Source: Eubacterium sp. (lineage in GTDB: Bacteria; Bacillota; Clostridia; Lachnospirales; Lachnospiraceae). From it: 19,376 nt of DNA. Below are positions 14,163 through 19,376 of this stretch, piece after piece. The notes beneath the pieces are model-generated. The model was not told where the DNA came from and ran no database searches. It saw only the letters and a list, made by a program, of their open reading frames with translations. A program made the position numbers and the translations under genes. Numbering within the stretch: the first letter of the stretch is position 1; every line of letters starts with the position of its first letter. Where the stretch lies: contig JALFIK010000225.1 in assembly GCA_022776205.1 (NCBI GenBank), forward strand, positions 1 to 19,376, read 5' to 3'.

Positions 14163-15818
14163 TTATTTTCTGCCTTCCATCAGTCGTTTCATCACATCGT
14201 TTTCACCTTTTCCGAAATAATCAAACAGGGTGGTATATTCCTGATAGAGCTTTTCGTAAGCAGCCACTCTCTTCGCATCCGGCACATATTTTACATCCTG
14301 AAGGCGTCCAAATGCGGCAATCACATCCTGGGCACTCTGATATCCACTCACTTCTTCTCCGGCTGCAATAATGCCAAGAATTGCAGAGCCCAGAGCTCCG
14401 GACTGTTCTGTACCGCAAATACGGACTGTCTTATTGCAGACATCTGCATAAATCTGCATCAGCAGAGGATTTTTATTTGCGATTCCTCCGGCAACAACGA
14501 TCTCGTTTACTTCCACACCATGATTTTCAAAATTCTCCATGATCATTCTTGTACCATAGGCAGTAGATTCCAGAAGAGCAAGATAAATCTCTTCCGGTTT
14601 CGTCTGAAGATTCATGCCAAGGATCATGCCGGTAAGATTAAAATCCATCAGAGGGGAACGAACTCCGTTAAACCAGTCAAGGGCAACCAGTCCACTTTCA
14701 CCCGGTTCCAGATCTTTACATTTCTCTGTGAGATATGTATGGAGATTCATTCCTTTCTCTCTGGCATCCACAGCATATTTTTCCGGAACACAGTTCTTTA
14801 CAAACCAGGCAAACTGATCACCAACACAGCACTGTCCGCTCTCATAGCCAAAATATCCAGGAATCATTCCATCTTTGACAATACCGCAGTTACCTGGAAT
14901 TCCCTCTTCTTTTTCTGACTGGATCATATGACAGGAAGAGGTTCCCATGATAATGAGCATTTTCCCTGGACCATCAATTCCACAGGCCGGAACGGAAGCA
15001 TGCGCATCAATAATTGCTGTAGCAACCGGTGTGCCTTCTTTAAGTCCCAGACGGTCTGCCATCTCTTTCGTCAGATAACCGGCGCATTCTCCCACACCTT
15101 TAATCGGTGCCTCAAGTTTCTCTTCCACAAAATTCTCCATCATCGGATTCAGAGCCTTGAAAAATTCTTTTCCCGGATATCCTTTCTCATGATGGTAGAA
15201 CATCTTGTAGCCGGCGGCACAGGCACTTCTTGATTCCTCCCCCGTAAGAATCCAGGTAATCCAGTCCATGGCCTCCATGAAACGATCTGCCTTACGATAT
15301 ACTTCCGGTGCCATCTCCACAGTTTCTAACACCTTCGGAAGCATCCATTCACTCGATACTTTTCCGCCATAAAGAGAAAGCCATTCTTCTCCCCTCTCCT
15401 TACAGATCCTGTCAATATATTGTGCCTGTTTTTCTGCACCATGATGCTTCCAGAGTTTTACATAGGCATTCGGTTCTTCCTTAAATTCCGGCAGCTCACA
15501 CAATGGTGTTTTATCAGAAAGGACCGGCAAAATTGTCGAAGAAGTGAAATCTACACCGATTCCGATCACTTCTTCCGGAGGAATATGATTCTCTGATACA
15601 ACGCCCCGGATCGTCTTCTCCAAACCTTCCACATAATCTGCCGGATGCTGTAATGCCCAGTTGATCGGCAGTTTCTTTCCACATGGCAGTTCCGTCTCCA
15701 TGGATCCATGTGGATATTCATAAATGTAGCTTCCCACTTCTTCCCGTGTCTCCACATTGATCAGAAGTGCCCGAACCGATAAAGTGCCGTAGTCAAGTCC
15801 AATTGCATATTTTCCCAT
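14163..15818 (-). CDS. araB: Ribulokinase
   Basis: 551 residues of the FGGY sugar-kinase family. It phosphorylates L-ribulose at C5 with ATP in arabinose use. The AraB-specific start is clear: YAIGLDYGTLSVRALL (nucleotide loop), then YPHGSMETELPCGKKLP and NWALQHPADY. Further family blocks are GIGVDFTSSTILPV, AIIDAHASVPACG, LIIMGTSSCHMI and the C-terminal ATP site VVAGGIANKNPLLMQIYADV. GGAAGG lies 8 nt before the ATG. Neither araA nor araD is in the window; instead the next gene is a CoA-transferase. Other FGGY kinases were considered, but the AraB motifs and length argue against them. Confidence 0.92.
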   Translation of the reverse strand: MGKYAIGLDYGTLSVRALLINVETREEVGSYIYEYPHGSMETELPCGKKLPINWALQHPADYVEGLEKTIRGVVSENHIPPEEVIGIGVDFTSSTILPVLSDKTPLCELPEFKEEPNAYVKLWKHHGAEKQAQYIDRICKERGEEWLSLYGGKVSSEWMLPKVLETVEMAPEVYRKADRFMEAMDWITWILTGEESRSACAAGYKMFYHHEKGYPGKEFFKALNPMMENFVEEKLEAPIKGVGECAGYLTKEMADRLGLKEGTPVATAIIDAHASVPACGIDGPGKMLIIMGTSSCHMIQSEKEEGIPGNCGIVKDGMIPGYFGYESGQCCVGDQFAWFVKNCVPEKYAVDAREKGMNLHTYLTEKCKDLEPGESGLVALDWFNGVRSPLMDFNLTGMILGMNLQTKPEEIYLALLESTAYGTRMIMENFENHGVEVNEIVVAGGIANKNPLLMQIYADVCNKTVRICGTEQSGALGSAILGIIAAGEEVSGYQSAQDVIAAFGRLQDVKYVPDAKRVAAYEKLYQEYTTLFDYFGKGENDVMKRLMEGRK

Positions 15819-15871
15819 TTATATTACCTTCCTTTGTATAGAATATTATCTTTTACTGGATTCTTGTCCCG

Positions 15872-15890
15872 TATTCCCTGAAATGGAATA
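15872..15890. promoter_or_regulatory. Inverted repeat upstream of araB
   Basis: TATTCC and GGAATA flank a 7-nt centre in the 159-bp gap before araB, about 55 bp upstream of the ATG. A related half site (GAATATTATC) lies nearer the gene at 15841. It could be an operator for a sugar repressor, but it does not match a cre site and I could not place the -35/-10 with confidence. Confidence 0.3.
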
Positions 15891-15912
15891 TTTTCTGACA
15901 GTTTTACCACGC

Positions 15913-15944
15913 AAAAGAGAACAGGCCACTCCTTACCTGTTCTC
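15913..15944 (-). terminator. Terminator after pta
   Basis: The minus strand forms a perfect 9-bp stem, GAGAACAGG (complement of 15936-15944) with CCTGTTCTC (complement of 15917-15925), a 10-nt loop and a short TTTT run. It begins 33 nt after the pta stop and separates pta from araB. Confidence 0.75.
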
Positions 15945-15977
15945 CTCATGTGAAACTGCTTTATGAATCAGTCTTCC

Positions 15978-17027
15978 TTATTTTTTTAATTTCTTTGCGG
16001 CACGCATTGTCTCAATGACAGCTCTGACGATCGTCTCAAGACCTTCTTCATCAACGGTTTCTTCCGGAACGCTGAGCGCTGCGGTAACAATGGACATACT
16101 GTAAACTTCTTCTGCAGTACATCCACGGCTTAAATCGTTGATCGGTGCATTCAGACCCTGTAATACCGGACCGACTGCTGTGTATCCGCCAAGGCGGGAT
16201 GCGATCTTATATCCGATATTTCCTGCGTTGATATCAGGGAAAATAAAGGTGTTCGCCTGTCCTGCCACCGGAGAATTCGGACATTTCACTGATGCAACAT
16301 CTTCTGAAACAGATGCATCAAACTGAATTTCTCCTTCCACTGCAAGATCAGGAGCAGCTTCTTTAATCTTCTTCGTCGCATTCGCAACCTTGGTTACGGA
16401 CGGGCCCTTTCCCGATCCAAGTGTGGAATAAGATAACATGGCAACCTTCGGATCAATACCAAAGATTTTGGCCGTCTTAGCAGACTCAATTGCAATCTCA
16501 ACCAGATCATCTTCCGACGGATCAATGTTGATTGCACAGTCACCCATGGCAATCTTCTCATCACCTTTCACAAGAATAAAACAGGAACTTACAATCTTGT
16601 TACCCGGTTTGGTCTTGATCAGCTGAAGGGCCGGACGTACCGTATCTGCCGTAGAATATGTAGCTCCACCTAACAGACAGTCTGCTCCTCCCATCTTAAC
16701 AAGCATGGTGCCAAAATAATTACTCTTTTTCAAAGCAGCTCTTACCTGCTCGTCTGTCATTTTTCCTTTACGAAGTTTGACCATCTCAGCAACCATGGCA
16801 TCGATTCCGTCATAGTTCTCAGGATCAATGATCTGACAGGAATCAATGTTAAAATTACCTGCCTTTGCTGCAGCTTTAACCTCTTCTGGCTTACCAAGAA
16901 GGACAACACCGAGAATTCCCTCTTTTGTCAGACGGTCGGCTGACTCGAGAATCCTCTTGTCTGTACCTTCCGTATAAACAATGGTACGAGGATTCTTCTT
17001 TAATGTTTCAATCATTTTTGTTAACAT
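15978..17027 (-). CDS. pta: Phosphate acetyltransferase
   Basis: 349 residues, the short Pta form with only the catalytic domain. It interconverts acetyl-CoA plus phosphate with acetyl phosphate plus CoA in acetate formation. Family signatures are YTEGTDKRIL near the start, NYFGTMLVKMGGADCLLGGA (about 104-123), AMLSYSTLGSGKGP, EGEIQFDASV and FIFPDINAGNIGYKIA. GGAGGT lies 6 nt before the ATG. It is a single-gene unit bounded by its own terminator. The usual partner ackA is not adjacent. The upstream 196-bp gap (17028-17223) is A/T-rich with small inverted repeats but no clear terminator. Confidence 0.96.
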   Translation of the reverse strand: MLTKMIETLKKNPRTIVYTEGTDKRILESADRLTKEGILGVVLLGKPEEVKAAAKAGNFNIDSCQIIDPENYDGIDAMVAEMVKLRKGKMTDEQVRAALKKSNYFGTMLVKMGGADCLLGGATYSTADTVRPALQLIKTKPGNKIVSSCFILVKGDEKIAMGDCAINIDPSEDDLVEIAIESAKTAKIFGIDPKVAMLSYSTLGSGKGPSVTKVANATKKIKEAAPDLAVEGEIQFDASVSEDVASVKCPNSPVAGQANTFIFPDINAGNIGYKIASRLGGYTAVGPVLQGLNAPINDLSRGCTAEEVYSMSIVTAALSVPEETVDEEGLETIVRAVIETMRAAKKLKK

Positions 17028-17223
17028 TCGAGTACCTCCAAAAATAAGTATCCCTTAACCTATAAAAGCAGTATCAATAATAAAACAAAATATGCTATTT
17101 ATATATTAATCCCTGTCATTTATTTTTTCAATGACACCTTACGATAAATTTTTGGCACATTCCCCTGTAAATTGCACAAAATTACACAGGTTTTTGTGAA
17201 AAAAGCGATAATCTCACTACTTT

Positions 17224-18885
17224 TTACTCTGCTTCCGTCTCAGAATCTTCCGGGTTATCATGGAAAATTGAATATGCAATATTGGTAGAATGGTCAGCAA
17301 TTCTCTCGAGGCCGATAACCATATCCGTAAAGATCAGTCCGATTTCCACACCACACTGTCCTCGGGAAAGACGTTTTACCTGCTGGTTCTGATAATCGAT
17401 CTGCATCTGGTCGACTTCATTTTCCATCGAGATAATTTCTCCGATATTATCTTTTTTATTTGTCACAAACATCTCCACACTCTTATCAAAGAGCTGAAGA
17501 ACTTTCTCATACATGGAAGTAAGCTCTTCCTTGCCGGCCCCGGTAAATTTTTCATTCAGCTGGCATCTCTTTTCTGCATTCTCCAGGATATTAACCGCAT
17601 GATCGCCAATTCTCTCCAGGTCGATCACTACATGGAAAAGTGCACCGATTCGTCCGGAATCGGATAAGGGAAGTTCATATCTGTTTACTTCCACAAGATA
17701 GTTGGTAATCTCACTGCTCAGATAATCAATAACCTTCTCTCTTCGATTAATTTCCTCCGTCTTATCCAGGTTTTTATTCGCAAGAGATTCCATCGAAGCA
17801 ATCAGATTCTCTCTTGCAAGACCGGCCATTCTCTCGATTTCCTGCACGATCTCAACAACAGCAGTGGACGGAAGGAACTTGTTCGTTGCTTTTCCAATAT
17901 AATCGAGGCGCATGTCATCGTCCACATTGCCTTCTTCATCCTTCCCGCCCGGAATGATCAATCTGGTAAGTTTCGCGAACTGGGAAGCAAATGGGAGGAA
18001 AATCAGTGTCTGGAATACTTTAAAGGTTGTATCCGCATTGGCAACAAATCTCTTGGCATTATCCGCACCCCCAAGAACAGTGATCGCATCTACAATCGAA
18101 TCTTTTGCAAAGAAAAGAATTGTTCCGATAATGATCATGCCGATGGCATTAAATAAAAGATGTACAAGAGCCGTACGCTTTGCATTCTTGTTGGCATTCA
18201 TTCCGGCCATCAGTGCCGGTGTACAAGATCCGATATTGGCTCCCAGAATAAAGTAAAGACAGCTTCCGAGTCCTACAAGATTGGAGTCTGCCAGAAGGAC
18301 AAGCACACTGACTGTCACAGAAGAGCTTTGTACTGCCACCGTAAATAACAGACCAACGATCAGCGCAATAAACGGATTCTTCAAATAAGAAAACCAGTGC
18401 ATAATGACCGGATATTCCGGGATTGTGCTTAATGCCGCGGTCATACTGTTGATTCCCAGGAACAGGGCACCAAATCCGAAAATCACCTCTGAAATCTTGC
18501 GGGTAATCGGTTTATTTCCAAACATCATCAGGCAGGCACCAAGGAAAATGATGTATGGTGCAATTGCAGTTAACTTAAGGGAAACAAGCTGGGCAGTGAT
18601 CGTCGTACCGATATTTGCACCAAAAGTAATTCCCACGGACTGCTCCAGCGAGAGCAGGCCTGCATTAACAAAGCTGACTTCCATGACCGTAGTCGCTCCG
18701 GATGACTGAATGACAGCCGTGAAAATCGCCCCAAACAACACGGCGATAAACCTGTTCTGGGTCACACGATCCAAAATCACCCGCATCTTATCACCTGCGG
18801 CTTTCTGCAGACCTTCGCTCATAAACTTCATTCCGAATAAGAACAGTGCAAGCCCACTCATTAGTTCTGTAAGCATAACTAACAT
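17224..18885 (-). CDS. Na/Pi cotransporter family protein with PhoU-like domain
   Basis: 553 residues from the ATG at 18885 (reads MLVMLTEL), which has AGAGAGG 7-8 nt upstream. A GTG at 18915 would add a charged stretch before the first membrane helix and is less likely. The N-terminal about 320 residues are the sodium-dependent phosphate transporter domain. Two inverted repeats carry the signature pairs QSSGATT with FGANIGTT, and QSSSVTVS with GANIGSC. Alternating hydrophobic helices run throughout. The C-terminal about 210 residues are cytoplasmic and helical, with two PhoU-like repeats (VVIDLERIGDHAVNI and MVIGLERIADHSTNI). It probably imports phosphate with Na+, the PhoU part being regulatory. 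Phased TTTACA repeats upstream suggest phosphate control. Confidence 0.93.
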   Translation of the reverse strand: MLVMLTELMSGLALFLFGMKFMSEGLQKAAGDKMRVILDRVTQNRFIAVLFGAIFTAVIQSSGATTVMEVSFVNAGLLSLEQSVGITFGANIGTTITAQLVSLKLTAIAPYIIFLGACLMMFGNKPITRKISEVIFGFGALFLGINSMTAALSTIPEYPVIMHWFSYLKNPFIALIVGLLFTVAVQSSSVTVSVLVLLADSNLVGLGSCLYFILGANIGSCTPALMAGMNANKNAKRTALVHLLFNAIGMIIIGTILFFAKDSIVDAITVLGGADNAKRFVANADTTFKVFQTLIFLPFASQFAKLTRLIIPGGKDEEGNVDDDMRLDYIGKATNKFLPSTAVVEIVQEIERMAGLARENLIASMESLANKNLDKTEEINRREKVIDYLSSEITNYLVEVNRYELPLSDSGRIGALFHVVIDLERIGDHAVNILENAEKRCQLNEKFTGAGKEELTSMYEKVLQLFDKSVEMFVTNKKDNIGEIISMENEVDQMQIDYQNQQVKRLSRGQCGVEIGLIFTDMVIGLERIADHSTNIAYSIFHDNPEDSETEAE

Positions 18886-18941
18886 GATTTCTACCTCTCT
18901 TTTGACTTTTTCCACAACGGGAGCAGCGACTTTATTTTTAT

Positions 18942-18980
18942 TTTACATAATCGCCACATAAACTTTACATACATTACTTA
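18942..18980. promoter_or_regulatory. Phased TTTACA repeats, candidate Pho box
   Basis: On the plus strand TTTACA (18942), GCCACA (18953), TTTACA (18964) and a weak TACTTA (18975) recur at exactly 11-bp intervals, 57 bp or more upstream of the transporter ATG. B. subtilis PhoP binds TT(A/T/C)ACA-type hexamers at 11-bp spacing. Here the repeats lie on the non-coding strand. No two-component genes are in the window. Confidence 0.4.
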
Positions 18981-19033
18981 TTCTAATATATTTCCCTGCA
19001 AAAAGAAAGATAAAAATTTTGTAGATTTCTTAT

Positions 19034-19085
19034 AAGAAAAAGAAAAAGCAACGCAGCTACGGCCGCCAAACCGTTACTGCGTTGC
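19034..19085 (-). terminator. Terminator of tRNA-Tyr/tRNA-Leu operon
   Basis: The minus strand forms a strong stem, GCAACGCAG with CTGCGTTGC (19077-19085 and 19048-19056), with an inner ACGG/CCGT pairing. It is followed by TTTTTCTTTTTCTT. It lies 21 nt after the tRNA-Leu 3' end. Confidence 0.9.
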
Positions 19086-19105
19086 CTATTTACCTCTTCT
19101 GTAAA

Positions 19106-19192
19106 TGCCGGCGATCGGAATCGAACCGATACGGGAGTATAAGTCCCGCAGGATTTTAAGTCCTGTGCGTCTGCCAGTTCCGCCACGCCGGC
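19106..19192 (-). tRNA. tRNA-Leu (TAA)
   Basis: 87 nt. The acceptor arms GCCGGCG and CGCCGGC pair fully, and the discriminator is A. The anticodon arm is CAGGA-CTTAAAA-TCCTG, giving anticodon TAA. A long variable arm (CGGGACTTATACTCCCG) shows the class II structure expected of tRNA-Leu, and the T-loop is GGTTCGATTCC type. No CCA is encoded. Confidence 0.96.
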
Positions 19193-19200
19193 AAAAAATA

Positions 19201-19220
19201 AACCGGAAGTTATTCCGGTT
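19201..19220 (-). other. Hairpin in the tRNA spacer
   Basis: A perfect 8-bp stem, AACCGGAA/TTCCGGTT, with a 4-nt loop in the 58-nt spacer between the two tRNAs. An ACTTCCGG at 19238-19245 could pair instead with CCGGAAGT (19203-19210), giving an alternative fold. It probably matters for precursor folding or processing. Confidence 0.5.
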
Positions 19221-19250
19221 GCTCCGGTCGCCTTAAAACTTCCGGAAAAA

Positions 19251-19332
19251 TGGGCGGAGGTGGATTCGAACCACCGAAGCAATTTGCAGCAGATTTACAG
19301 TCTGTCCCCTTTGGCCACTCGGGAATCCACCC
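19251..19332 (-). tRNA. tRNA-Tyr (GTA)
   Basis: 82 nt. The acceptor GGGTGGA pairs with TCCGCCC (one G-T pair), discriminator A. The anticodon arm is CAGAC-TGTAAAT-CTG, giving anticodon GTA. The long variable arm is typical of bacterial tRNA-Tyr, and the T-arm contains GGTTCGAATCC. It is the first gene of the unit, with tRNA-Leu 58 nt downstream. Confidence 0.96.
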
Positions 19333-19333
19333 A

Positions 19334-19372
19334 TTTCAGATATTTATATTCATCTGAAAATCAAACATTATA
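19334..19372 (-). promoter_or_regulatory. -10 element and leader hairpin of the tRNA unit
   Basis: A perfect TATAAT on the minus strand (19367-19372) predicts a start near 19360; the -35 would lie outside the window. The predicted leader is almost entirely an 8-bp inverted repeat, TTTCAGAT (19334-19341) and ATCTGAAA (19352-19359), that ends one base before tRNA-Tyr. Confidence 0.5.
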
Positions 19373-19376
19373 GATG

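Noticed and set aside
17164..17196. CCTGT...ACAGG hairpin followed by TTTTT on the plus strand, as a terminator.
   Set aside because: Both neighbouring genes are on the minus strand, where the stem has no T-run; the stem is also short and A/T-rich.
1..19376. CRISPR arrays, insertion sequences, transposases or phage genes.
   Set aside because: No regularly spaced repeats, transposase motifs or terminal inverted repeats with target duplications were seen. The only notable dispersed repeat is the terminator hairpin pair.

Overview
The window looks like chromosomal DNA of an anaerobic gut-type Firmicute, most likely a Lachnospiraceae member. The evidence is moderate-to-low GC, strong AGGAGG-type ribosome binding sites, TTGnnn/TATAAT promoters, and a gene set of a butyryl-CoA:acetate CoA-transferase-like enzyme, Pta, AraB, a long-form serine acetyltransferase and a cytidylate-kinase-like protein. 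The species cannot be fixed from the sequence. Almost everything is on the minus strand. The window begins inside a tRNA-Phe gene and ends just upstream of a tRNA-Tyr/tRNA-Leu pair.

Layout from left to right: (1) 1-396, a truncated tRNA-Phe with its own promoter and an ArsR-type regulator. (2) 495-1445, a serine O-acetyltransferase with its own promoter and a palindrome over the start of transcription. (3) 1532-6894, a compact six-gene minus-strand operon transcribed from a TTGTTA-16-TATAAT promoter at about 6955-6982: vWA protein 1, Ser/Thr-like kinase, degenerate kinase, vWA protein 2, PP2C phosphatase and a stand-alone TerY-C-type zinc protein. This is an expanded TerY-P module (vWA + kinase + phosphatase), with no TerC/TerD gene between its flanking genes asnS and cysE. 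(4) 7017-8396, asparaginyl-tRNA synthetase. (5) 8487-11910, an accessory-looking block: a secreted helveticin-J-like protein, a divergent cytidylate-kinase-like gene, a small LpdD/PAC4-like protein, and an atypical LytTR response regulator preceded by a possible leader peptide. Two nearly identical terminator hairpins flank the first three genes. (6) 12047-15818, ribulokinase, CoA-transferase, an unlisted 28-residue membrane protein and a metallophosphoesterase, closely spaced as one operon. (7) 15978-17027, phosphate acetyltransferase. (8) 17224-18885, a Na/Pi cotransporter with a PhoU-like tail, preceded by 11-bp-phased TTTACA repeats resembling a Pho box. (9) 19042-19372, the tRNA-Leu/tRNA-Tyr unit with terminator and -10 element.

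The main interest is the six-gene phosphosignalling operon. Its order (vWA, kinase, kinase, vWA) suggests duplication of a vWA/kinase pair. One kinase copy has since lost its nucleotide-binding lobe and catalytic residues, and both vWA proteins kept a C-terminal acidic DEGW tail. The kinase and PP2C probably set a phosphorylation state on the vWA proteins, with the zinc protein and the pseudokinase as partners or scaffolds. That functional scheme is inferred from the known TerY-P triad, not shown by the sequence.
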